Assembly: GCA_963576565.1 (NCBI GenBank)
Contig: OY755046.1
Location: 61,297,471 to 61,361,470, forward strand
DNA length: 64,000 nucleotides
Source of the DNA: Aspidapion aeneum
Taxonomy: Eukaryota; Arthropoda; Insecta; Coleoptera; Brentidae
Reading direction: 5' to 3'
Positions 1 through 9,659 of this stretch are shown in pieces (within the stretch, counting starts at the first letter, position 1; each line of letters starts with the position of its first letter). Below the pieces are notes generated by a model. It searched no databases and was not told where the DNA came from. It saw only the letters and a program-made list of their open reading frames with translations. The position numbers and the translations under genes are program-made.

Positions 1-2
1 AA

Positions 3-1076
3 AAAGAACATTCTGTATGTAGTGAAGAGCCAAAATCAGAGTTGTTAGATGTTAATTTGGCTATTGTAGCGGGAATCGCAAGTTTAGGGTTTGGTTTATA
101 TGAGCTAAATGAATTATGTAGTTCGATACACTTACCTCCGATATCTGGTGAAGAATTCGAAGGGTATTTGAACGAAATTCATGAAATTTATGAAGATAGT
201 AAGACGGATTCTAACAAATCTAATATTAGCAATAAAAGTAACACTTCTAACCATGCTAACATTAGTAAAGATAGCAGTACTTTTCTAGAATGTCAGCTAG
301 CAAGTTCTACACCCAAAAAAGTTCATATTAAAGAAGTAGAAAGGATTTCGAACACACTAAATGAAGCTTTAGAATCTGCAAATGAAGTTAACTTTGAAGA
401 CAAAAAGGCAAATTTTCTTGAAGAACTAAAACGAGATCTAGATAAGATTGAAATGCTAACCCAGGGTCAAAGAAACGAAGAACTTTGGTTTACAGAACGT
501 AAAAAACGGTTGACAGCTTCAAATTTTGGAAGGGTTTTTAAATTACTAGAAAAAACCAATAGAAGTTCAATAGTTAAGGAACTTTTACACTCTAGTTTTA
601 GCGGTAATATATATACCAAATACGGGCAAGACAATGAAGCACATGCTTTAGAAGATTTCCAAAAATTAACTGGGAAAAAAGTGTCAAAATGTGGTTTGTT
701 TATAAACAAAGATTTTCCGTTTCTAGCTGCATCACCAGATGGTCTAATCCTCAACGAAAACGCTTTAGTCGAAGTAAAATGTCCTTACAAAGCTAGAAAT
801 TCAACCATAGAAGAAGCTATCGCTAACAAGGACATTCAATATGCTAACCTGGTAAACAATTCTTTAAGATTAAAAAGAGAAGACAAATATTATTTTCAAG
901 TACAAGGGCAAATTTTTGTCACAGGGAGAGATGGTTGCTATTTTGTGGTGTGGACGCCAAAAGGATTGGCCTATGAGTATATTTTGAGAGATGAAGCTTG
1001 TTGGGAAGAAATGTTTCCCAAACTGGAGAGATTTTATTTTGATCATCTTTTACCTGACATTTTGAAGAATATTTAA
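3..1076 (+). CDS. YqaJ/lambda-exonuclease-like protein, 5' end outside window
   Basis: The reading frame is open from base 3 to the stop at 1074-1076, so the start lies left of the window; an apparent start at 42 is only an internal TTG. The C-terminal half has the YqaJ viral-recombinase/lambda-exonuclease nuclease signature: GQDNEAHALEDF (about 628-663), then SPDGLI with Asp codon 738-740, then the E-x-K pair in VEVKCP (Glu 771-773, Lys 777-779), then YYFQVQGQIF near 890. These are the metal-binding and catalytic residues expected of this 5'-3' exonuclease fold. The N-terminal part is acidic and Ser/Asn-rich and I do not recognise it with confidence. In insects such genes are often transposon-associated. 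It sits in a MAN1 intron and heads a tandem array of decaying copies, which argues for a mobile or selfish origin over a host repair gene. The family call is firm; function and expression are unknown. Confidence 0.75.
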   Translation, partial: KEHSVCSEEPKSELLDVNLAIVAGIASLGFGLYELNELCSSIHLPPISGEEFEGYLNEIHEIYEDSKTDSNKSNISNKSNTSNHANISKDSSTFLECQLASSTPKKVHIKEVERISNTLNEALESANEVNFEDKKANFLEELKRDLDKIEMLTQGQRNEELWFTERKKRLTASNFGRVFKLLEKTNRSSIVKELLHSSFSGNIYTKYGQDNEAHALEDFQKLTGKKVSKCGLFINKDFPFLAASPDGLILNENALVEVKCPYKARNSTIEEAIANKDIQYANLVNNSLRLKREDKYYFQVQGQIFVTGRDGCYFVVWTPKGLAYEYILRDEACWEEMFPKLERFYFDHLLPDILKNI

Positions 1077-1165
1077 GAAGATTTGGCGTATTAACTAACA
1101 TATTTAACCTTCCTGATTTGTTAGGATAATTCAAGTCTTTCTGAAATTTAAGTTGGTCAGTTATA

Positions 1166-1966
1166 CACCCAAAAAATGTTATATTAAAGAAGTAGAAAGA
1201 ATTTCATAAACCATAAATTAAGCTTTGGAATCTACAAATAAGCTAAACTTTGCAGATAAGAAAGCGTATTTTCTTTTGTAAATTTAAAACAGAAGAAACG
1301 AAAAACTGTCGTTTGCAGAGCGTAAAAAAACGATTGACGGCTTCAAATTTGGGAAGGGTGTTTGAATTACTAGAAAAAACCAATAGTAGTGCAATAATAA
1401 AGGAACTTTTACACTCCACTTTTAGCGGTAATATTTATACAAAATATGGACAAGACAATGAAGCACATGCTTTGGAAGATTTCCAAAAATTAACTGGGAA
1501 AAAAGTGTTAAAATGTGGTTTGTTTATAAACAAAGATTTTCCGTTTCTAGCTGCATCACCAGATGGTCTAATCCTCAATGAAAACGCTTTAGTCGAAGTA
1601 AAATGTCCTTAGAAAGCTAGATATGCAACCATAGAAGAAGCTATCGCTAGCAAAGATATTCAATATGCTAGCCTGGTAAACAATTCTTTAAGATTATAAA
1701 GAGTAGACAAATATTTTTTTCAAGTACAAGGGCAAATTTTTGTCACAGGGAGAGATGGTTGCTATTTTGTGGTGTAGACCCCAAAAGGGTTGGCCTATGA
1801 GTATATTTTGAGGGATGAAGCTTGTTGGGAAGAAATGTTTCCCAAACTGAAGAGATTTTATTTTGATCATCTTTTACCTGACATTTTGAAGAATATTTAA
1901 GAAGATTTGGCGTATTAACTAACATATTTAACCATCCTGATTTGTTCGGATAATTCAAGTCTTTCT
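1166..1966 (+). pseudogene. YqaJ exonuclease copy 2, broken
   Basis: This is a tandem duplicate of the gene to its left, offset about 824 bp from copy 3. It keeps the GQDNEAHALEDF, SPDGLI and VEVKCP motifs, but is interrupted by in-frame stops: in the prefix near 1206 and 1214, TAG right after the VEVKCP motif at 1610-1612, and again near 1696 and 1776. It is closer in sequence to copy 3 than to copy 1 (for example both read ARYATIEEA where copy 1 reads ARNSTIEEA), so copies 2 and 3 arose by a later duplication. Confidence 0.8.
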
Positions 1967-1989
1967 GAAATTTAAGTTGGTCAGTTATA

Positions 1990-2790
1990 CACCCAAAAAA
2001 TGTTATATTAAAGAAGTAGAAAGAATTTCATAAACCTTAAATGAAGCTTTGGAATCTACAAATAAGCTAAACTTTGCAGATAAGAAAGCGTATTTTCTTT
2101 TATAAATTTAAAACAGAAGAAACGAAAAACTTTCGTTTGCGGAGCGTAAAAAAACGATTGACGGCTTCAAATTTGGGAAGGGTGTTTGAATTACTAGAAA
2201 AAACCAATAGTAGTGCAATAATAAAGGAACTTTTACACTCCACTTTTAGCGGTAATATTTATACAAAATATGGACAAGACAATGAAGCACATGCTTTGGA
2301 AGATTTCCAAAAATTAACTGGGAAAAAAGTGTTAAAATGTGGTTTGTTTATAAACAAAGATTTTCCGTTTCTAGCTGCATCACCAGATGGTCTAATCCTC
2401 AATGAAAACGCTTTAGTCGAAGTAAAATGTCCTTACAAAGCTAGATATGCAACCATAGAAGAAGCTATCGCTAGCAAAGATATTCAATATGCTAGCCTGG
2501 TAAACAATTCTTTAAGATTAAAAAGAGTAGACAAATATTATTTTCAAGTACAAGGGCAAATTTTTGTCACAGGGAGAGATGGTTGCTATTTTGTGGTGTG
2601 GACGCCAAAAGGGTTGGCCTATGAGTATATTTTGAGGGATGAAGCTTGTTGGGAAGAAATGTTTCCCAAACTGAAGAGATTTTATTTTGATCATCTTTTA
2701 CCTGACATTTTGAAGAATATTTAAGAAGATTTGGCGTGTTAACTAACATATTTAATCTTCCTAATTTGTTAGGATAATCCGTGTCTTTCG
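1990..2790 (+). pseudogene. YqaJ exonuclease copy 3, catalytic core open
   Basis: The third tandem copy has an open frame of 216 codons (2074-2724) covering the whole nuclease core: Asp of SPDGLI, E-x-K of VEVKCP and the YYFQVQGQIF motif are all present. The acidic N-terminal region of copy 1 is missing, and the duplicated prefix carries a stop and frameshift before 2074. It could in principle make a truncated nuclease. I treat it as a pseudogene because copies 2 and 3 share an abnormal 5' region with no obvious start context. Confidence 0.6.
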
Positions 2791-2810
2791 GAAATGTGAG
2801 TTGTATACGC

Positions 2811-3716
2811 AAAAAAGTTTAAATTAAAGATGTAGAAGAGATTAAACACTTTGGAATCTAACTTCGCAGTTAAGAAGGCAAATTCTCTTGAGGAATTATA
2901 AAAAGATCTTGATAAGATTGAAATTCTGACCCAAAGTGTTAAAATTTGGTTTGTTTATAAACAAAGATTTTCCGTTTCTTAGCTGCATCACTAAATCCTC
3001 TTATTCTCAATGAAAACGCTTTAGCCGAAGTAAAGTACATAAATACAACATATTTAACCTTCCTACTTTGTTAGGATAATCCATGTCTCTAAAATTTTAG
3101 CTGGCCAGTTTTACATCCAAAAAATTTCATAATTAAGAAGTAGAGAGGATTTCAAAAACACTTGACAAGCTTTGACATCTACAAATAAGCTTATCTTTGC
3201 AGATAAGAAGGCAAATTTTCTTGAGAAATTAAAAAAAGATTACTAAAAAAAAATTAAAAGAAATATATTAGTTAAAGAACTTTTACACTCCAATGTTAGT
3301 GGCAATATTTATACCAAATATGGACAAGACAACGAACTAAAGGCTTTGAAAGATTTCCCAAAGTTTGCAAGGAAAAGAGTATTCAAATGTGATTTGTTTA
3401 TAAACAAAGTTTTTATTTTCTATCTGCAATACCATAACGATTTAGTCGAAGTAAAGTTCCCATACAAAGCTAAAAATTCAAAAGTTGAAGAAGCTATACA
3501 AATAAGTATGTTTGAATTTGCTAGTCTAGTAAAAAATGATCTAAAATGAAAAAAGAAGAGATTTTTAGTTTTCAGTATAATGACATATTTTCATTACAGG
3601 TTGTCTTTTTGGCCTATAAGTACAAGAGAGATTAAGCTTTTTGGGAATACATTTTCCCCAAATTAAAGAGATTTTATTTTAACCATCTTTTAACCGAAAT
3701 TGTAAAGGATATCTAA
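2811..3716 (+). pseudogene. YqaJ copies 4 and 5, heavily decayed
   Basis: Two further copies can be recognised by their conserved prefix (AAG-TAGA-GA-ATTTC-like stretches at about 2815 and 3120) and by core fragments. Copy 4 (about 2811-3095) has lost most of the core by internal deletion. Copy 5 (about 3113-3716) keeps scattered matches, including an open stretch at 3346-3549 and a recognisable C-terminus ending near 3716. Decay increases from left to right along the array. Confidence 0.65.
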
Positions 3717-3722
3717 CCAATC

Positions 3723-4438
3723 TTAATAAATTTAAGTTTAATTTATATATATATAACCATTATTATAGTGTGTGATATTAACTAAGAATATTAATTTTTT
3801 ATGTTTGACAAAAACGTATTTTTTGATCTAATATTTATTTAGCTTGTGTTTAATGTTTGTATTAAATGTATTATTGTTCTCGATGTAACTAGACTTATTT
3901 GCAAAATATAAGCAATATATAATTATAACTTATTGTTGTTATTGATTTAATAGGTATTTTGGAAAAATATAATTAAATCTATTATTCCTATAATTTTGAT
4001 ATCATTAGCTTAGGTTAAAGACCCTGTATCTACGACATATTTTAAAATATGTTATACATACAGGGGCTCTAGATTAGGTTAGGTACAAATATGTTAATTA
4101 TTTTAAGAAAGATTTGTAAGAAATAAGGGTGCATGTCCATTTGTGAGAAATACTGCTCTTGACAGTATCTCTCACAAATCAACACATTGTGGATAGAGAC
4201 CCTGTATGTACAACATATTTTAAAGAAATATAGACTCGACAAACCCATCATAGTTACTCAAGCTCACATTTTTTGGTTATGTTATTTTCTTGCCAAATTC
4301 ATTGACATTTCACAAAAAAAATATTTTGGTAAAGAATTGAAAGTTACTGTCGATAAAACTTTTTGTGGACACGCACCTTAAGACCAAACCATTTTATTAC
4401 CTATGTAAAGGTGTGTCGCATAAAATTATTTTTTTCAG
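3723..4438 (+). other. MAN1 intron, no gene; short hairpin
   Basis: AT-rich intron sequence between the YqaJ array and the first visible MAN1 exon. At 4140-4179 there is a near-perfect hairpin (TTGTGAGAAATACTG, 7-nt loop, then its complement with one mismatch). A short stretch beginning with GACCCTGTAT is repeated directly at about 4019 and 4198. No coding exon could be recognised here. Confidence 0.5.
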
Positions 4439-4576
4439 CTCCTCTACTAACAAAAGCTGGCAAGGACAAGCATTTGGTACAGATATTGGATCTGTTAACT
4501 CACCCCCTTGTTCCCCGACTCCCTGTCTAAAGATCCGAGGCATGATCACCGAAGGAGACTCGCTGATTAACGTAAG
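4439..4576 (+). CDS. Man1: MAN1 exon (third from last)
   Basis: The acceptor is TTTTTTCAG at 4430-4438 and the donor AAG|GTAAAT at 4576/4577. It enters with one base of a split codon and leaves in phase 2. A competing donor at 4572 (AAC|GTAAGG) would break the frame into the next exon, so 4576 is preferred. It encodes WQGQAF and PTPCLKIRGM. Confidence 0.88.
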
Positions 4577-7001
4577 GTAAATTTAGACTTTAATGCACAT
4601 ATCTTTTTAACTTTAATTGTTAAATCTATGACAGCGCCATCTCTAAAACAATGTTCTCATCCTCTTATACCCTGTACTGTTAGCTGCTTCCAATCACAGT
4701 CCTTAGAATAAGACCGGTCTATATATATGTCGAATTTTTCACGTCACTGGTAGTCCAGCTGATTTTTATAAACAAAATTTAGATATGATATGAACAACTA
4801 ATATTTTTTAAATTTTTTGAAAACTAAGGCAATTTTCCTACTGTTTTTTTACACAAAAATTAAAATTCGAAGAAAATAATGTGTTTGTTTCAGCTTCAAA
4901 AGTAATCCGCTAACCTACACCTTTTGTTTACTTCTCAAGTCCTCGGTTTACCTTTGATAATAAACGATCACATTCAGTTTGACTTGTATTTTAAGTTTTG
5001 TGTAATAAAAAATAAAGCGGGCTGAAAAAAAATAACGACAATACGTTTAAAAAATTATATTTTATAAGTATGTACTAAAAGCAGTTGGAAAACTGTCTTG
5101 GTTTTTAAAAAATTCCAAAGATAATAGTTGATCATTTCATATCTAACTTTTGTTTATGAAAATCAGTTGGACCACCAGTGACGTGAAAAATTCGACATAT
5201 CCGAGACTGTGCCTTTTGCAGGCACTCCATTAGGTCATGATTGCCTAACGATTGATAAAGTTTTTATTTTTGCAGGTTAGCAAGAGAGGCGGTGTTGTCA
5301 AAATGTGCGCATCGTTGCCGTCTTTTGCACTGCGAAGGGGAGCCCGTGTCGGGATGCTTGTATTTGAAGTGCGCTGACACCCAAGACGCTGCAGTCGCTT
5401 TTAGAAACCTGCACGGTTGGTGGTAAGTGTCATACCTATTGACCTCTCTGTTTAACATTAGTGCAAGAAAGATGAATAGATAAAAAAGTTAGCACAATGG
5501 TGGACACTTAACTTGGAACCGCAGCCAACGATAAAGACCGGCCATGGCGCGTTATAAGCAAGTCGGCGGTCACGTGATCTTAGGAGTCCCAGGATTCTTA
5601 TTGTATTGCTTAATATATTATATGTTTTTACACAATTTAAATAAATTACCAAAAAAATTTTGTTCTTTTATAGGCAAAAATTGAAAAAAATATTTTGCTG
5701 ATATATGTGTTTATTATGGATAAAAGAACTGACTCTATATAATAAAAAATTATACAAAATTTGCATTCTAATATCTTCAGGTACATATATTAGGTACATA
5801 ATATCGTTAGTAACTTCAAATCTATACAAGTCTTTCAAAATTGGACATATCAAACCTAAGCTTTTAGTTTTTTAATTTTTCTTTGACTGTCATCATCTTT
5901 GAGTTCTTATTCAAAGATTTATTAGCAGACATTAAATCATTGTGCTTTTTAATAAAATTATTTTAAAAAACTTTACATGCCCTTAAACTAATTTTTTCAA
6001 GCTTTGACAATAGTTTTTGTCCACAAAAACACTCGCTAGAGTTATCTGAAGAAAAATTTAAAATTTTTTGAAAAATTACCCAGCACAAAGTTTAATATCT
6101 ATTTCAATAAAGTGTAAGTTAACTACCAACTCATGTTCTTTTAAAAGCTGTATCTTACTTTTTAAATATTTCACACTACCAGAGAGATTACTATCTGTTA
6201 ACAATATTTTACAAATCAGTTTTTTAATATTGCGAGGGTGCGGAAGACATATTACCCTAGAATTATAAATTGACGTGTATGCACTGGATAACTGGATAAA
6301 CAAAGATGAAGCCAACATTAAAGTGTATCCACCATATCTTCGATTCTCAGGTTACCTTTTCAAAAGACCTAATTGTTCAATAAGAAATGACAACTGAACA
6401 CATTTTTCACTCTCATTATCGAAAATGTCACTAAGGATGTCTATTACTTGATCAATCTTATCCAAGATCTTATCTTTTACCACTTCTTTCCCGTTTGCAA
6501 CATATTAGGTTTCAGTTTTATAGTTGGACCGACAAGGAACAACACTAATTACACGTTCGCGGCATTGTTTATCTTATAGGTATTTTCTTTATAATTTACC
6601 CATTAGCCATTAATTATTTTAACGCAGCCCACTACAGTCTTTTTCGTGTGTGTTTCGTTTTTTAATAACTTTGATAAAATTCACATAAAATTTGTGCCCG
6701 AATTAAAAAAAAATCGACGTAAACAAACATAACAAAACTGAACACACACATGTTTTATAATGACAGCGGGCCGTGAGGCGTTTCTTTTTGGGCCGGTCTT
6801 TCTTGTGGGCAGCGCTTGGAACACCCTGTATTGTGGAGGTAACATGCTCAGTGTTGGTCATGTTCGTTTTTTTTGTGCAGGTGCGGCGGCCATCTAACGT
6901 CGGTGAAGTACATTAAACTGGAAAGATACATGCAAAGGTTTCCTGACGCGCCAGAAGGTGGCCCTCCGTTTTTGACTTCATCGAATCCGAAAATTGACTG
7001 A
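4439..7001 (+). CDS. Man1: MAN1/LEMD3-like inner nuclear membrane protein, C-terminal three exons
   Basis: Joined exons 4439-4576, 5276-5422 and 6881-7001 give 134 C-terminal residues and a TGA stop, with GT-AG borders and matching phases. Recognisable MAN1 motifs in order are WQGQAF, PTPCLKIRGM, EAVLSKC, CLYLKCADTQDAAVAFRNLHGWW and finally SVKYIKLERYMQRFP. These form the C-terminal U2AF-homology (RRM-like) domain of MAN1. In vertebrates this domain binds receptor-regulated Smads and damps TGF-beta/BMP signalling, while the protein sits in the inner nuclear membrane through a LEM domain and two membrane spans. Those N-terminal parts must be encoded left of the window. The introns here hold a MITE and a P-like transposon remnant, and the intron to the left holds the YqaJ array. 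Confidence 0.9.
4725..5200. mobile_element. MITE with about 100-bp terminal inverted repeats
   Basis: The left end (ATATGTCGAATTTTTCACGT, from 4725) and the right end (its complement, ending at 5200) match in about 40 of the outer 42 bases. Similarity continues inward for about 100 bp on each side. There is no coding capacity in the 476 bp. It lies in the intron between two MAN1 exons. The superfamily cannot be assigned from the ends alone. Confidence 0.8.
5276..5422 (+). CDS. Man1: MAN1 exon (second from last)
   Basis: The acceptor is ATTTTTGCAG ending at 5275 and the donor TG|GTAAGT at 5422/5423. It encodes the middle of the U2AF-homology domain (EAVLSKC to LHGW). The first G completes an AGG codon from the previous exon, and the last TG is completed to TGG by the next exon. 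Confidence 0.9.
5640..6545 (-). pseudogene. P-element/THAP-type transposase remnant
   Basis: Read on the minus strand, the segment 6545 to about 6076 resembles the middle of P-element-like transposases: a stretch reading FLIEQLGLLK, then a hydrophobic stretch with YTLMLASSLFIQL, then VICLPHPRNIKKL, and KEHELVVNLHFIEIDIK, where the family usually has a conserved Asp (VNLHxDEI) that is here Ile. Only 80 codons are open (6076-6318); several stops and shifts interrupt it. Weakly matching inverted sequences containing GACCGGCC lie near 5513-5553 and 6790-6822 and may be its ends. The family call is from memory of motif order, so moderate confidence. Confidence 0.5.
6881..7001 (+). CDS. Man1: MAN1 last coding exon
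   Basis: The acceptor is TTTTTTTTGTGCAG ending at 6880. It codes for SVKYIKLERYMQRFP, the most conserved MAN1 C-terminal signature, followed by a short tail and TGA at 6999-7001. Confidence 0.92.
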
Positions 7002-7640
7002 TTTTCTTTTATTTAAAGCTTACCTAGGTTTTTGTTTGCCATTTTTCGAGGCATTGTGTCCTTTGTGACCAGCAATTTTTATTTACAGGATGTTTTTAAA
7101 GCATATAGCCAAACTTTACAGCGTACTTTGCAGAGCTATTTGTACATGAACTTTTGTCCTAAAATTGAGTAATAAGAAATGACATTCTAAAGTTTGTCTA
7201 TATATTTTAATAACATCTTATGTAAAGGAGATAATTTTTGTTTCTCCAAATATTTTGTTTGTTATGGTCATAAAAGTGGCAAAAACGTATTTAAAAAAAA
7301 CTGTTTAATTTAAATTAAGTTATTTTTTTGACTGACATTTTTTTTTATTAGTTTCTAAGAAATTCGACATTAGATATATAGCTCTGCCACATTTTTTTTT
7401 CTATACGGATTTCTTACGAATCTGCTTGTAAATATTTTTATTTTTAATTTGACGGTAAAGTCGTAGAATAATTTTTTTGTTAAATGTGGCATTTCTATAT
7501 GCCTTTTATTAAATGTTTGTTGTAGGTATTTTAGTATTTTATTGATATGGTTGTAAGAAAGGATTCATTTAAATGTATTTGTTTTAGTATGGATATTTTG
7601 ACAAATTAAACTGTCATACTTTCCAACTGTCGCACAGTGG
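7002..7640 (+). other. Man1: MAN1 3' UTR (probable)
   Basis: AT-rich sequence with no open frame after the MAN1 stop. ATTAAA-type polyadenylation signals occur near 7508 and 7605. The exact end cannot be set without transcripts. Confidence 0.5.
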
Positions 7641-7675
7641 GCTCCTTAAATGGTTAAAATAGAAAAAATCATACC

Positions 7676-7735
7676 TTGGTTCGGTTCGTTTCGGTTCAGT
7701 TCGGTTCGGTTCGATTCGTTTCAAACCGAACCAAA
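7676..7735. repeat. GGTTC pentamer repeat
   Basis: A short run of GGTTC/TTCGG pentamers with variants ends in an inverted AACCGAACC. The same pentamer recurs at 11985-12560, 14960-14980, 19560-19630 and 38560-38860. It differs by one base from the arthropod telomere repeat unit (GGTTA). Confidence 0.8.
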
Positions 7736-7769
7736 CTGCAAGTCTAAAATTATAAATTTTAGTACCGAT

Positions 7770-8140
7770 GTTGTAAGTATATACAAGGTGACATTTTAAA
7801 AAGGAACCACCTGGATTTTCTCGAAAATGATCAAGAAATTAAAAAACGCCGAAACACATCGACTTTGTTTTCAAGGGGGACACTTTTTGGCTATCTTGAA
7901 ATTTTTGTAGCATGAACCCCCTTCGAGGGGTAAGGTATATATGAACCCCTATATTTTGAATAGGGAAAGTGGATCTAGTGATACCTTGTTTTGAAGGCCT
8001 TTTGAATGTCCTTACCACCGTGTAAAAATTTTAAAGATCTATCTATTAGTTTTTGAGATAATTGCTTTCAAACTTTCAAATTTAACATTTAACAACTATT
8101 AAAAATGTTTACTGTTAAGGTAATTGAACTATTATTGCAC
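7770..8140 (+). repeat. Dispersed repeat, copy related to 31428-31920
   Basis: A stretch with AAACCCCCTTCGAGGGGT-like and TGAATAGGGAAAGTGG-like motifs is repeated, diverged, at 31480-31735. The other copy is led by ACAGGGTGTTCC, a common end of insect MITEs. No coding potential. Confidence 0.65.
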
Positions 8141-8910
8141 AGAAAAATAGTTTTTGTAATGGCGCCCCACAGGGAGACTTTGAACAATGGCCAGAGTCTC
8201 CCCATCCCAATGGTTTGAGGATATCCAAATTTTTTAAAATATTTAGATGTAACAGAATTTAACATATGTTAGACTCAAATGATTTATTGACTAAAGTTTG
8301 GTGGTTGTTAAAATAGCTTTTCAAAATTAATTTTACTGAGATTAAATGATAGTGCCACATCAATGATAAACTTTTTTTTTATTCGCGTTTTTCAGTTTTA
8401 GTAATTACTAATTTCTTTGATTTTCCCGAAATAGGTTTTTAAATGAATATTATTACTTTGATCAGTGTTTATTCTAGTGTCTAGGTAGTGTCCAATATCT
8501 CCCCAGTGCCGGAGAGACTTCTGACACTTGGATCATGACACAAACACGTATTTTGTCAGTACATGGGAGAACATAAAAAACACCTACGTTGATTTTTTTA
8601 GAGGTCAGATATGACCCTTAGTTTATTGAAGTATTGATTAATGACCACAATTACATTTTACGAAATATTAAAGAAAAACTAAAAATTGTTCAGGTTCTCC
8701 CCACCCTCCCCTACCTGAGGAGTGGCACTCCCTTACGTCGCCCGGACAATTTTCCACTAAACACATATGTATGACGTAAAATATTTCCAATTTTTCCTAA
8801 AAAAACAATTTCACACAACTTGTAACGCAAAACACCGCAAAATGTAACCAAACAACAAATATGGCGTCTATCCACACAGCACTGTGTGTCTATGTTCCAA
8901 AACACACGCA

Positions 8911-9645
8911 TATTTTTCCCACCCTTTTAGACCATTAATAATTGATATAGGAATATACAAGAAATTGTGTTCGAATTCGCGAAATTTTTACTTTTAAATT
9001 GCATCTTGACTTTATTCCTGATGCTTACCGTATTTGACAGGCGCTCAATTTTATAGTTTTTGTGAATTGGATGCTCCTTATATTATTTAATTAATAAAAT
9101 ACCCGATATGCCGTAGTTTAGAGCCATAGTTTCTGATATATTAGCAATTATAACAGTACCGCTCTTGTGTTAATTTTAGTATCCTTATTCCAAATTATGT
9201 TAGTCCCCATGTATCAACAGTGACTTTGTTGTCGTTACCGGTTGTCATTCTGAGCGTCATTTAAAAAAAAAATAGTTGTCATTGTCACTGTTTATACATG
9301 GGGACTAACATAGTTCGAAATAAGGACACTGAAATTAACACAAAAGTGGTAATGTTATTTTTTTATCATATAAAAATTTATCGCTAATATTTCAGAAACT
9401 ATTTATCAAAACTGCGACATATGGGGTATTTTTGGAAAGTATATTCCAACCCTAATCTATTAATTAAATAATATAAGGAGCATCCAATTTACAAAAACTA
9501 TAAATTTGAGCGCCTGTCAAATACGGTAAGCATCAGGAATAAAGTCAAGATGCAATTTAAAAGTAAAAATTTCGCAAATTCGAACACAATTTCTTTTATA
9601 TTCCTATATCAATTATTAATGGTAGAAAAGGGTGGGAAAAATATA
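8911..9645. repeat. Large palindrome (arms about 320 bp)
   Basis: The left arm, beginning TATTTTTCCCACCCTTTT at 8911, is matched by its reverse complement ending at 9645. Pairing continues with few mismatches to a loop at about 9230-9283 (TTAGTCCCCATGTAT against ATACATGGGGACTAA). It is probably a foldback-type transposon. The right end abuts ACACCCTGTA, a frequent MITE end. No open frame. Confidence 0.8.
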
Positions 9646-9659
9646 ATGAGACACCCTGT

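Noticed and set aside
3..3720. Phage or bacterial contamination, from the YqaJ domain
   Set aside because: The array is AT-rich, decays in place and is continuous with an intron ending at a clear MAN1 exon; insect genomes carry such genes.
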